64,000 nt of DNA from Phoenix dactylifera (Eukaryota > Streptophyta > Magnoliopsida > Arecales > Arecaceae). Below, one piece after another: positions 27,090 through 37,787 of this stretch (positions within the stretch are counted from its first letter, which is position 1; every line of letters begins with the position of its first letter). The notes below the pieces were generated by a model. That model saw only the letters and a list, made by a program, of their open reading frames with translations. It was not told the origin of the DNA and made no database searches. The stretch is taken from positions 558,001 to 622,000 of the forward strand of contig NW_024067689.1 in NCBI RefSeq assembly GCF_009389715.1, given 5' to 3'. The position numbers were made by a program, and so were the translations under genes.

Positions 27090-28168
27090 TATATCTATTT
27101 ATTTATTTATATATGCAACAATGCAGTTTATCCAGCGATAAAACTAATTGAATTATAGAGTTATGATACAATCGTATCCAAATAAACAAAATATGAAATT
27201 GAATCATACCACTCTATACTAGGGTTTATTACTCATTTTTGTGCTTATTGTTTTATTTTTTAGTTATTTCTTCAATTGAAAGAATAAAAAGAATAGTAGG
27301 AATTTTGTTATCTCAATCGGAAAGATACTATGCTCATTATTATTTATGACTATTTTTGTCTCTAGCATGACCACTCAATGAAATGTGGAGGAAAGCGAGA
27401 GAAATGGCTGATACTAGTAGAAAGATTCCTCTTTGTTTGATAGCTAATGTAATCGGTATTCTTGTGATTGGTTTAATAGGTATTTTCTTTTATTGTTTAT
27501 ATTCCAGGTTGAGTTTATCTCTTTTTCAAGATCCAAACTGTGGGAGGAGAAGGTGACTAGATGAGAGAGAAAACTTTTCCACCTATGAACGTGCTTTCGA
27601 CAAATCCTGTCACTTGGAGAGAGAATTTTAGATTGGATCAGCAACTTTCTTTAGAGCCAGATAATCAAAGAGACCATGCAAATAGATCTCCTTCTTATAT
27701 ATATATATATTTATATATATATAGGGCTTCAACCTGGATGAGATCTAGTATGATAGAGATCCACGCATTCATATTTGTTTAGATCTGAGCATCTGTTTGA
27801 TGCTTCTTATCATATGATACATTGATAAATGGTTTCTACCTTCTTGACTTGGTTATCCAGCCTTCATAAAGCGTGGCTAGAAGATTTGATCGTTGAAACA
27901 ATCAACAGCATATTTTACTTCTATTGGAGCTTGGAATATAGTTAAGAGGATAGCTTCCTTTAACCAGCCTAAAGAACTACTAAAGCAATGTGCTTTTCTT
28001 TGGAACTTGTTGCAGACTAGATGACCACTGCATTAGGCATTTAAAAAACAGCCAATAACCTTGTTCTCTAATAAGTGACTGTTCAAACTACTTCAAACTT
28101 AAAATGCATGCCTCAAAAATTTTCTTAGCTCAGAAGCTATTGGTTCTATTACTCCCTATAACCCCCAA
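22008..28168. other. Gene-poor intergenic, about 6 kb
   Basis: AT-rich DNA without a supported gene. It holds simple repeats: A-rich tracts at 22570-22640, (TA)n at 23069-23090, (TC)n followed by (CA)n at 27058-27090, and (TA)n at 27697-27722. Frames at 24028-24231, 24384-24626 and 25612-25836 show no domain, no start context and no partner exons. Confidence 0.45.
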
Positions 28169-28440
28169 GGGCTCGTTTGGATCGCGGGGAATATTTTCTT
28201 TCCTAAAAATATGATTTTTGGAAAGCAGATTCTTAGGAAGAGCATGTCTGAAAAACTATTTTTGGCATATTTAGTTGGCAATGAAAAAATGATATATTTA
28301 CAAAATACTTATGTTTAATTGATCATCTAAAAGTTATACATAATTTTTATTAAATTTTTAATAAAAATTAGATTTTTAATATTTTTTAATGTTGTAGATT
28401 TTTTTTAAAAAAATAAATTTATTAAGAATTGTCTTTATAA
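28169..28440 (+). mobile_element. Single arm of a GGGCTCGTTTGG-type TIR element
   Basis: From 28169 the sequence GGGCTCGTTTGG and the next 150 bp or so align with the right arm of the foldback element at 56328-56800 read in reverse complement. Shared words are AAATATGATTTTTGGAA against AAATATGATTTCTAGGAA, and CATATTTAGTTGGC against CATATTTGGTTGAC. The opposite terminus was not found, so this is a truncated copy. Its right limit is approximate. Confidence 0.6.
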
Positions 28441-28815
28441 AGACAACAACAATCATAAATACTTCAAAAGATCCATGTAGGTTTCGAGCCAAACTAATAC
28501 TTGCAAGTTCTTCGTATGACCTGATGCCCATTTTAACACCCTCGAAGGCTGTACTTCTTTCTATAGTATTATTAGGGCTTTGGGGCATAACAAGTGTATT
28601 TAAAGTCAAAAAAAAATCAGAAGACCAAAGGATGCCGACAAAAGGATGGACTAGGAGGTATGGAGTGTCGCCTCGAAGAAGAGAGAAAATGAACGGTTGC
28701 GTGATTTGTTTAGGTTTTTCTAAAGAAAACCCCATTTCCACTTGTTCAATACTGGTCCAAGTAAAGTAATTTATTATATACTGGGTACTGATGTGATGTC
28801 AGCTCCTCTCTTTGT

Positions 28816-28823
28816 TATTTAAG
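28816..28823 (+). promoter_or_regulatory. Possible TATA box of the MIR319 transcript
   Basis: TATTTAAG lies about 460 bp before the MIR319 hairpin on the same strand. In this AT-rich region such a word is common, so this is only a candidate. Confidence 0.22.
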
Positions 28824-29296
28824 GGCATTCTTCCAAGCTGAGATCCATGGGCTTACTCGGTGGTTTGGAAGTGCTCGAGGGAATCACCTCCTTACCTTTC
28901 CAGTCCCTCTTCCTTAGATCTTATTCCCCGTAAAAGCATGGTTGCTTTGTTTTTGTTAATGAAAGAGATTCCTTGTTTCTCTTCTGCTTGGTCTCATCCC
29001 TCCTGAGGCCTCAGGTCTTTTCCCTCCTCTCCTTGCTTCCTTCCCTTCCTCTCATATGATCATTGGTCTGAAGCTAATAGAACAAGATTGCTTAGTTTCT
29101 TTGTTGATTCTATAATTTTTTAGAGGCTAAAAAATCTTGTTTAGAAGATAAAAGACATGGTTTTCTGGTTGGCAGATCTTCCCTTGCATGCGTGGTTTCT
29201 TTTTCTGAATATAGATGGTTTAGATTTTATCTTCCCGTTTTGAACATTTTTTTGCTGATTTCTTTGGTTCATGATGTGAGATGGGTTAGGCTAAAG

Positions 29297-29317
29297 AGAG
29301 CTTCCTTCAGTCCACTC
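29297..29317 (+). ncRNA. miR319 star strand
   Basis: This is the 5'-arm partner of the mature strand. One mismatch lies at the A against G position inside the duplex, and 3' overhangs are consistent with Dicer-like processing. Confidence 0.85.
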
Positions 29318-29436
29318 ATGGGTGGTTGTAGGGTTGAATTAGCTGCCGACTCATTCATCCAACTACCAAGAAGGTGTTTGCTTGGTAATCGAGTGAATGA
29401 TGCGGGAGATAAAATCAGATCCTATGCTGCCTATGC

Positions 29437-29457
29437 TTGGACTGAAGGGAGCTCCCT
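29437..29457 (+). ncRNA. Mature miR319
   Basis: This is the 21-nt guide strand on the 3' arm of the hairpin, beginning with U as usual for AGO1 loading. Confidence 0.93.
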
Positions 29458-29469
29458 TCTCTACAACCC

Positions 29470-32254
29470 CGTGCATGCTATGAACCTTGTCGAGATACTT
29501 TTTTTCTCTTCAGAAAAAAGGAAAAACTGTCTATTTTTGTTTACTTTCTCTCGTGTTTAATTTGGGTTCTATACAGGAAAAACCAGGTTAGTTAAATCTT
29601 CTTTCGTGTATGTGCAACATGAAGTCTTAATTTAATCCTATCTATTTGTTTATGTGGATATTTTACCTATGCAGACCATACGGCATTCTCATTCCAAAAA
29701 AGAGAAGAAAGAAAAAACTAAAGTGGCTTCATTATTCTTGGCGCTTAGCATATGCTTATTGTGACAAAGATGGTGTTAGATAAATGTTTCATTTCCTCTA
29801 CGAGTCTAATCACACGTTAGTGCTGCATTTGTATTCTTTAAAGGGTCATACTCATATCTAATATAAAGCAATGACAAGCTTTATGCTAAAACTTGTTGTT
29901 TGAGTGCTATTCTGCTAACCAATCCATCATGTTTATGATATAGTTGTGTTTATCTTTTCGTAAACATTGTATTATTGTCTCTTAAGCTTTCCTGTTGTGA
30001 TTCTTTTCTTCCTCGTGAATCTTTTAAAACTCTATCTTCACCAGTCCAACTTTAGGTTTTCGATTGAAGCCTTCATTTCAGTATAAAGCACCCAAATTTA
30101 TACAAACAGATCAAAGAAAGGCTTTATTCTGGAATTCTATTTATATATCTATAGAATGTTTTGGGACCCATCTGCTTCTTTCGCCCCATTGCAGGTATAG
30201 AGTACAGACATGCAGAAATTTCTGCATTTAATTCACTAGTTGCCTATTTATCTCCTTTTCTGTGACCTATTTTACTTTGTAATAGCATATGCTGGCTTTA
30301 TGGATGCAGTTTTAAAATTAGATGTGTAGTATATACTAGTGCTTTTGTTCTTTTGCAGTAAAGCTCTGATGAGGTTTTGCAACCCAATCTTCTAACAGAG
30401 GAGAGATTGGGGAGGAAATGCTTGCTCTATTTAGGTTTTTGCTTTGATTGTCAGATAATTTGAGACTTTTTGCAGCAATGAAAAAATAGTTTTAATGCCT
30501 CAGACTTCTGCCTGGCTTTGTATTTTCTCAGTCTTGAACCGTATGGTGATTATGGTCTTTGGAGGAGGCTCCATTGGTGCTTTGAGTTCTACAGGACTGC
30601 ACTTAATGCTCATTTTTTCGCCAAAAAAAAGTTCATCATACTCATGCCTAGATATTCTATTTTTATTGCTTTGTATACTTATTGCTGATATGTTATTCTT
30701 GTTTGTTGTCTATTTATTATGGGTGAGGGTTCAGCGAACCTATACTAATTTCTCTTTTATATTATTTTTATAATGGATTTGATGATGTCTACCGTCTGTA
30801 TGTATCTCTGTATTTATAATCCTGCAGATCTTAAGGTCGACAGAAAGCATTAACAGTTCTTTTGTTGTTGTTACTTTTCTGTGTCTGGTAACCATGTGAT
30901 GCTATACTTGTCATGTTATTTCATCAGAAACTAGTTGGTATTTTCGAGTAGTTTGGTTTATTGGGCATTAATGCAGCCTCAAATTTCTCGGTTCAGCAGT
31001 GGAAATGATTGGATTTGCAATAATTATTAGTGAGAATCTGGAAGTTTTGTTAAACTTGATGTTTTGTGGCATCCCATGCAATGCGGGCAATGAAAGAGCT
31101 GTGATTACTGATTTTAACTTTGTTAATTCCTTGGTGCGAGATCTAGCATCCATATTGCTGTCGTATTCTTTCTGTGTTTGGCTGTTGGTTTTGCTCGGCA
31201 CTTTCTGAAGTAAATAAGAGTTCTACCAAGTGATTTATGCTTTATCCCATGCTCTTGTAAGATGTTTGTTGTTGAAACCATTGACGGAAGAATTAAAAGT
31301 CCAGGTGCATAAATAAGTTCATGGCTCATTTGCAAGTCATCATATGTTCTTCATCTTCCATTTTGTTTGATTTTGTGAAGATGTGATCTGATCAGTTGTG
31401 GAATTAATGGATTCTTATCAGTTCATAAATCCATTGAACAGGTTCCAATGCTGCACCACCAATTAGGTGACTCTACAGTAATTTGTAGTGGCTTTATGCT
31501 TTACCATTCTGCTGTTACCTCGTTACAAAATTGGTTTTCTTTACTTTTTTTTATTTTTTGGTAGGGTGGAAGCCAGGCCTAAATCTGGCAGGCATTAGCT
31601 AGATTCCAACTTTATTTTTCTTTCCAACCTTTTCTGTTCTTTAGCATTTTGGTCTTCTTGCAAAGCTGCGGCGCGTTTTATTCGCTTGATTTGAGTGGAT
31701 GTCTTCATGGTTATTTGCTCAAAGAGATGTCTTATAGTTTAGGTAGCAGCAGCAAGAATATGTAAGTGGAACTGCTAACTCTTGTCCCTTCACCTTTTCT
31801 TTTACCATTTCTCTATTTGTACTTCATTTTCTAAATGAATCAGTTCTAACTTCTTGTTTGTCTTTACGTGGGAAACAAGGGGCAAGAGATTGAAGAAAGA
31901 TGGTAATTATGATGACAAAATTAGAGGCGTCCTGTTCTTTTTTGAAAAGAAGCAAAGCGAAATTACAACCATTGTCAACCAGGTTGGCTTGCAGAGAAGG
32001 AATTGTCAACAAATCAAAGGAAGAAGTTTTTGGAAAGAGCCAAGTTTATGCATCCATCTGAAGTTGACAAGAGCCAAATCAAACTATAGGAAATTCTTTC
32101 AGCTCAGCTTGTAAAGGAATCCGTGTAAATATTTTCATGAATGAAAGAAGTTCCACTTCCTTTACTGAGATGATGAATAACTTTTTCTATGAACATGAGC
32201 TTGATACAATATCCATCCATCCATGGTAAGATCTTCCTCCCAAATTTTCATATC
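29470..32254. other. T-rich region, no gene resolved
   Basis: The plus strand is T-rich with many TTTGCAG and GTAAGT-like words (for example AATATGTAAGT near 31760), as in introns of a plus-strand transcript. It could be the 3' part of a spliced pri-miR319, or intronic DNA of an unidentified gene. No coding frame longer than chance has a recognisable domain. Confidence 0.35.
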
Positions 32255-32854
32255 AGAAATATCTAGTATACACATAGGAGTGAACTTCCGAGTGAAACCC
32301 TAACCCTAATGGGGAAGCAAGCTGCTAAGTTTGTTTCTACATGTGCGAGCTGAAGCCCAATTCGTGTCCCATCTCCAGGAGTGGGAAGAATCTCTTTGGG
32401 CTCCCCGCCAGCGAGGTGGCCTTTAGTTTTTATTCTTCCCAAGACTGGTGTTACTTTTGGTTTGGTCTGGTGGGGGTGTGGGCTTGCCCCCACATGAGAT
32501 AGTGTGGGAGCTTTTCCCCAAGCGCTTCTCTCTTTCCAGCGGAATTCCCGCTTTCCCAAACCCAGCGGTTCCTTCCCCATGGGCTCCGCCAATATCTTTT
32601 TCTTCATCTCGGACTACCTTCTGTTAAGTACCCCAACTACCAGTACTTAAGGCGAGACAAGCGAAGTGCTTTCCTGACACGTGTAGGTGCCCTAATAGGC
32701 TCACGTGTGGCTCAACATGGGGTGCCCAAAAGGCCGTGTTGCCGCTCTTGGCCTCTCGGATTTTGGTAACCACCTGGGGGTTGGTATCCTTTTATTTTAC
32801 CGCGCTTGGAGGGGTGCTCCTGCCCTTTCGGAAAGGTGGCATCCTTCAACCAGG
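32255..32854. other. GC-rich island, unidentified
   Basis: About 600 bp of GC-rich sequence stands out from the AT-rich surroundings. A 114-codon minus-strand frame (32607-32263) runs through part of it but matches nothing I recognise. Further right are ACACGTGT and TCACGTGTGG, which contain G-box cores. It abuts the decayed TRIM at 32855. It could be a transposon fragment or a captured gene piece. Confidence 0.35.
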
Positions 32855-33104
32855 GTATTTATACAGAATTAAAAAAATTTAAATAATATTTTTTATTATT
32901 TTTTGGGATAAAATTTTGGGTTGTGATAAATGATATCAGAGCAGACCCGACCTATGTGGATTAGGAAATACTGCAGCACGCTTCTATTGGAGCGCTGATT
33001 GTAGTGCTTGTAATTAGATTTGAATGAATTTGAATTCTTAGTTTAAATGGAAAGAGTATGTGAGGACTCATGCGGGCACGTGTTTAGTTCCACATTGGTT
33101 ATTT
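32855..33104 (+). mobile_element. TRIM retrotransposon, decayed copy 2
   Basis: This has the same family layout as at 21575-22007. It keeps the 3' part of the left LTR (from TATTTATACAGAATT), a primer-binding site AATGATATCAGAGC, the internal CTGCAGCA segment, the purine tract GGAAAGAGTA, and the start of the right LTR (TGTGAGGACTCATGCGGGC). The right LTR breaks off near 33104. There a 38-bp imperfect tandem duplication (about 33080-33153, TTGGTTATTTCTTTCG words) takes over. No target duplication remains. Confidence 0.78.
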
Positions 33105-34130
33105 CTTTCGGCTGTTGCGTTTAGTTTTGCATTGGTTATTTCTTTCGCCTGCTGTGGTTCTTAGGTATGTGCGTTGCTGCTTCTTTGTAACCAACATTTT
33201 GAGTTCGTAAATGAGCAAGGTGATTTGAAGGGAAGTTGGAGCAAATTTTGTCCGCCGGCTGGCGTTATAAAAATGAAAGTAACTACTATGATAAATGAGC
33301 AAGAACCATTGATTGTTGGGTCGAGATGGGGGCAGGTTCAGATTTTGAGCCTCTAAAAGGAGCAACGATGATTTTTTTAAAAAACATGGCAACACCATTA
33401 GGATCAAGATCTCAAATTCAGAAGAAAGCCTGGAGAATTCAACAAAATTTAATAGTTTACAATGGTTTCATTGTCAAAGTTGATAACTGGAGTCACAAAC
33501 TCGCTTTGTAAGGAAAAAAGGTCACAGCGCAATGAAAACCAGTGTTCAAAACCTAAGCGTGATTCTCCAAGGAAAGTGCAGGACGACAACTTCCTTAGGC
33601 ATAATAAGAGGAGCTGTCTTTTCTCAGCAATGCCCTAAGAACTAGGTTCTGTATTCTTAGAGATTCTGCAGATGAAAATACCCTACCTATGTGGCATTGG
33701 ACCCTACATTCAACATCAGTTTTGCCCCATATTTCATATTCAAAAGCTACACTTAAGACCCTTTCAACTGGCTTAATCTATAACTACGAAGAGTGCCAAT
33801 TGATCTAAACAAACAGACGCTGACCGCACTCAGAATCAAACCAAGAAAAACCAAGAAAAATCAAGAAACTCCATCGTGACAACAAAATAGATCTTGCTGC
33901 AGCTGAAATACATTGTGATGAGTTTGTGTAACTTTCATGCCAGGGTTTCAAGTATCTGTAAACTTTCATAACATTTGTCATGCAGGTTCGCATAGACCTA
34001 ACATGCGCCCATCAATGCAAGGCAAGAAATGCAGCCTGTATAATCAACCAAAGCACTTACGAATCTTAATCATGTTAGACAAAATCAAGCAAAAACTAAG
34101 ACATAAGGATATATATTAGCGGACCTTTAC
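33105..34130. other. Intergenic or intronic, no gene resolved
   Basis: No convincing exon was found. If the exon candidate at 34224-34131 is real, this is its downstream intron or 3' part. Confidence 0.3.
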
Positions 34131-34224
34131 CTTCCCATAGATTTCGCATCTAATGGGGTCGTCCAACTCAGCTCCTGAAGCCATCAATTTTGCAACTGTG
34201 CTGTGTATTTCCGATTTTCCATCA
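34131..34224 (-). CDS. Candidate internal exon, unrecognised protein
   Basis: On the minus strand the sequence TTTTACAG precedes, and AAG|GTAAAG follows, an open 94-nt stretch, a good acceptor and donor pair. The open frame reads DGKSEIHSTVAKLMASG, then AELDDPIRCEIYGK. The composition looks like real protein, unlike chance frames here. I feel it resembles a conserved plant protein but cannot name it. The matching first exon may be the MPALRWAELQSGPLNLALKS frame starting at 36800, but the splice phases do not join directly (two leftover bases would be needed), so a missing exon is likely. Product unknown. Confidence 0.35.
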
Positions 34225-35032
34225 CTGTAAAAGACAGCATCAGAGAGTAGTTCTATGTTCTTAGGTCACCAGGATGCCGAAGTAAGTTTTCAGCAGAAGA
34301 TCAACTATATGGGACAAAACTTTCAGCCAATCCAACATATATATAGATTAGCTAAAGAAAGACTTTTTTGTTCGTTTATTAGCATTTTCTTTTACAGGAG
34401 GAAGACTTATCAGCAGCCCGACTTGAGCAAGAATCAGAAGCTGATGAACCAGTGTTCCATACCTCTGATAAGTGTCCCCGATCTCAAGAACAGCACATAA
34501 TCATAAGATGCGGTCGAACATATAAGCAGCATGTGAAATGCTATATGTGCGCCATACATGGTCCTACTCAAACTGAGCTGGAATGCTTACATGGCCTTCA
34601 CACGTACCAAGTTGCTTGGCATATCACAGGGCATGGGCTCGCATTGCCACTGATTGCAGAAAATGATTCCACTGATTGCAGCAGATGATGTGCGGATCCT
34701 GCATGTGGTGCAGAATTTTGTTGCATGCGTGTCGTGGCATCGTGGATCACAGGAAGACCATTTATAAATAACCATCTAATCATCACAGGAAGATCACAAA
34801 TGACATGGAAGGTATTAAAATCTGAAACTGTTTTGGCTTCTATAGGCTATTTTGGCACCAAATCTTTTGCAGAAAAGGGAATATTTGCAGAGGAATGGAA
34901 ACTCCTCTAGAGAGTCAAGTACAGAGAGGACAAGTTTCAAAAACAACAAGCACCATAGGTGGCCTTTCTGTGCATGGTTTCAGCAGAACAGCTTCTGTAA
35001 GCAGCAAGGAACAAAAACACAGCAAAAGAATA

Positions 35033-35471
35033 TGTAACAACCCAAGACCTCACCCAAAATAGCTAGCCGGAAGGTATTATTTGGGTTCCTTGATCCTGTA
35101 TAAGTATCCAAGATCTACCCAGCGAATAACCGATGTGGGATTAAACACACGCCTGCACGGATCCTTACATACTCCCCTCGTTCAAGCCCTGACGTCCTCG
35201 TTAAGCTAAGGGTTCAAATCTATTCAAATTTAATCATAAACACCACGATTGGCCCGTGGTTAGCCCCAATGTATCCGTGCTGCAGTGTTCCCTAGTTCAT
35301 AAAGGGTATGGGCCGGGTCCGCTCTAATACCATTTGTAACAACCCAGGACCTCACCCAAAATGGCTAGCCGGAAGGTATTATTTGGGTTCCTTGATCCTG
35401 TATAAGTACCCAAGATCTACCTAGCGAATAACCGATGTAGGACTAAACACACGCCCGCACGGATCCTTACA
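35033..35471 (-). mobile_element. TRIM retrotransposon, intact copy 3
   Basis: Two 137-bp LTRs (35033-35169 and 35335-35471) flank a 165-bp internal region. Read on the minus strand the LTR starts TGTAAGGATCCG and ends GGGTTGTTACA. Just inside the 5' LTR is AATGGTATTAGAGCGG, the initiator tRNA-Met primer-binding site, and before the 3' LTR is the purine tract AACGAGGGGAG. A perfect 5-bp target duplication GAATA flanks the element (35028-35032 and 35472-35476). The LTRs differ at 7 of 137 positions by my count (about 5 percent), so insertion is not recent. It has no coding capacity. Confidence 0.93.
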
Positions 35472-36700
35472 GAATATTTCCAGAGGGATCTTCGGTTCTG
35501 TTCTCGACCAGCTTCTGTGTGTAGATCGGCAGCCTTCTTGGTCATGCATCAAGGTCTATAAGGTATCAATTATTTTGGGCAACCAAGCTATGCTGTCCCA
35601 ACCCTAGCAAACATGAAAACTAATGTCACTTGTCCTTTAATAGGTTGATTTGGGACTAGAAACAATTAATCTAGAGGCATGAAATATAAGGATGATTATC
35701 CATTTCGACGAACACTTTCCTCATTTTAGCTAAAGCTAGCAATAAAATGACATAAGGGCAAGTCTACATATAATAATAATTGAGATACCATGCAACATTA
35801 TCCTCAACTAAAGCAAAGACTTGTAAGCTAGTGGAACACCTTCTCTTCAATAATTCTTCACAAATTATTATTTTGGTAACTATCTCCTTCTCTTCTTCCT
35901 TACAAAAGTTGCTTTCTTCGAAAGCACATTTCATGTTGAATGAGCCCTAAAATCCTCAGTATATTTCCTTAATTGATTCACTCCATACTAAAAAATATCT
36001 AAAATATATTAATTTCTATGATTAATAGGTGACCTAGCTCTTATAAAAGTTCTCTTTACTGTGTGATCCAAATCTAATTACTGTACTGCAAAATTCTCAG
36101 CTGACACTATATGGGATCCCAAGAACCCAATCAAAACATAACCACAAGATCCCAAATCAACATCACAAAAAAGCACATTCTTCACCAGTAAAATCCAGAA
36201 TCACATTCTACTAAATTCAGTCTTATTTATCCTTTTTTCATTGGAAAAAATAGTTTTTTTTTTTTATTTTAAAGTCAGCTTCGATTTAATTGAGCACCAA
36301 ATCCGTCCAAGAACCTTTTTCTTCATTCAATTCCTTTTCTACGTGAAATAATAAATCAAGCAAACTGTTTATATTATGATACATTGAGCATCTGACACTG
36401 CACGGTGCAAGTAATGGATGCAAAACTTGTTATCTTGCAAAAGATTTTAATAGCTCGCAGAATTGCGATGACGCTCTCGGTAGCTTGAGATTATTTAAGC
36501 GAACACCAACCTATCAATAATTTCTTGAACATAAGAACTCCTCGACCACACATCCAAAGAAAAGCACAGCATGTATCGGAAACCCGATCATCATATAATT
36601 CAACACCATCAGCAATACTTTTACCAAGGAGTTAAATGGAAGTAATAGCTAGAAATAGATAGGTCATGGAGGACATACGCGAAAGGGGTAAAAAAAAATA
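35472..36700. other. Intergenic or intronic, no gene seen
   Basis: AT-rich with no supported exon. It would be an intron if the 36.8-kb start and the 34.2-kb exon belong to one gene. Confidence 0.35.
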
Positions 36701-36734
36701 ATTAACAGAAGATAAAACGGAGGTAAAGGAAGAG

Positions 36735-36800
36735 ACCGACAGATTTGAGTGCAAGGTTCAAGGGGCCGGATTGGAGCTCGGCCCATCTGAGAGCGGGCAT
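36735..36800 (-). CDS. Candidate first coding exon, unrecognised
   Basis: The ATG at 36800-36798 opens MPALRWAELQSGPLNLALKS on the minus strand. A (CT)n run and TGGGCC-type promoter motifs lie upstream in the expected order for a 5'UTR and promoter. The exon end is not certain: GT dinucleotides near 36735 and 36712 are weak donors. The product is not recognised. Confidence 0.3.
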
Positions 36801-36912
36801 ATTGACGGTGAAATCCAAGCCTTCCGTGGAGAATCGAGCGGCTCTCGGCACCTCCCGGTGGAGCTGCAGCACCCGTCGGAATCCTACCGTCCCTCGCAGA
36901 GGTGGAGACCGG

Positions 36913-36917
<5 letters not shown>

Positions 36918-36948
<31 letters not shown>
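36918..36948. repeat. (AG)n microsatellite
   Basis: A pure AG run on the plus strand, CT on the minus strand, where it would sit in the leader of the candidate gene. Confidence 0.9.
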
Positions 36949-36950
<2 letters not shown>

Positions 36951-36984
36951 TCGGAGTCCGCCCGAGTCCAAGATAGCAAGATCA

Positions 36985-37066
36985 CTGCTTGGGCTTCTAA
37001 TGGGCCGGTTGTCCCAAAAAGAGTTACTTATGGAACTGAGTCGGGCCGAGCCTATTGTCAGCCCAA
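36985..37066 (-). promoter_or_regulatory. Cluster of site II (TGGGCY) motifs
   Basis: TTGGGCTT (near 36989), TGGGCC (37001), CGGGCC (37042) and AGCCCA (37060) occur within 80 bp. Such clusters are known TCP-factor binding sites in promoters of plant housekeeping genes, especially ribosomal and mitochondrial ones. The cluster supports a promoter firing to the left (minus strand), toward the candidate ATG at 36800. Confidence 0.4.
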
Positions 37067-37366
37067 AATCATTTCAGCAACCGATAACGAGAAATATAGC
37101 GTGAATTTTGATGTGTCATTTACTCATTTTTAAGATCGTCGCCAGCTGAGAAGCAGACACAACTAATTTCTGCTAATCAAGAAAACAACATGAATACTTC
37201 GTCGATTCATTATCCTGCTCAAAAGCAGCAGATGCAAGCCTGAGAAAAACCAAGAGGAGGATCAGATCATTTGGAAGTCAAGTAGCAATGGCAAATTTTG
37301 CACAACTTCTCTATACCTGTTTCTTAATAGTAGGAACATTAAATGCAGGTTCGCATCGTCTCTTTT

Positions 37367-37765
37367 TTTTTTTTCTTTTTTTTTGCTTGCTGGAAAAGAG
37401 GAGAAGGGGGGAGAAAGGGACAAGCCCACCCCCGCGTAACAGCCCCCACTGACCCCTAAATCCGTCAGGAGAATGTTCGATGCGGGTAGAAATGACCGTG
37501 TGTTGGATACCCCGACCGATTTTACTCATACCCTCCTCATCCGTGGGCCCGACTCAGCTACCTTTCTAGGCTTTGGCTCGAGTCTCATGTATGAGTACGT
37601 CATATCTGGCACCACCCGGGCTGCTAGAGGTTTAAGAAGCGTTCCTATGCCTCATGTCCAAGCAGTGGCCGAAGCCACATTTTAATCAACGTCGCAGCGA
37701 CCCGAACTTGGGACCATGAGGATAGAAATTCCGTCCAGTACCACTAGGCTACCACCTTGGTGGCA
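37367..37765 (-). mobile_element. tRNA-derived SINE with 13-bp target duplication
   Basis: Read on the minus strand the element starts TGCCACCAAGG and has an A box TAGCCTAGTGG (37751-37741). A B-box-like AGTTCGGGTCG follows about 35 bp on (near 37707-37698), together an internal RNA polymerase III promoter. It ends in an A-rich tail (the T runs at 37367-37384). Perfect direct repeats CATCGTCTCTTTT flank it (37354-37366 and 37766-37778). It has no coding capacity and would depend on a LINE for movement. Confidence 0.88.
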
Positions 37766-37787
37766 CATCGTCTCTTTTGGAGTCTTT

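Larger units (their letters stand above)
29283..29469 (+). ncRNA. MIR319: MIR319 precursor hairpin
   Basis: The 3' arm holds the canonical 21-nt mature miR319 at 29437-29457, starting TTGGACTGAAGGGAGC, with all 21 bases as in the conserved family. The 5' arm holds the matching star strand at 29297-29317 (AGAGCTTCCTTCAGTCC...). The two form a near-perfect duplex. The stem continues at the base (GGGTT at 29283 with AACCC at 29465) and in the upper part (CCGACTCATTCAT with GTGAATGATGCGG, and CTACCAAG with CTTGGTAA). Total length is about 187 nt, the long foldback typical of MIR319/MIR159. miR319 guides AGO1 to TCP transcription factor mRNAs and so controls leaf shape and growth. Full primary transcript limits cannot be read from the sequence. 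Confidence 0.95.

Noticed and set aside
28376..28741. A 121-codon minus-strand frame
   Set aside because: Overlaps the one-armed TIR element, ends in AT-rich noise and matches no family I recognise.
29192..29560. A 122-codon plus-strand frame
   Set aside because: It runs through the MIR319 hairpin; the RNA fold explains the sequence and the peptide has no resemblance to a protein family.
32299..32313. AACCCTAACCCTAA, a telomere-like word
   Set aside because: Only two units; too short to be an interstitial telomere tract.
35033..35471. Cassandra identity for the TRIM
   Set aside because: Cassandra LTRs are longer and carry a 5S rRNA-like segment, which is absent here.
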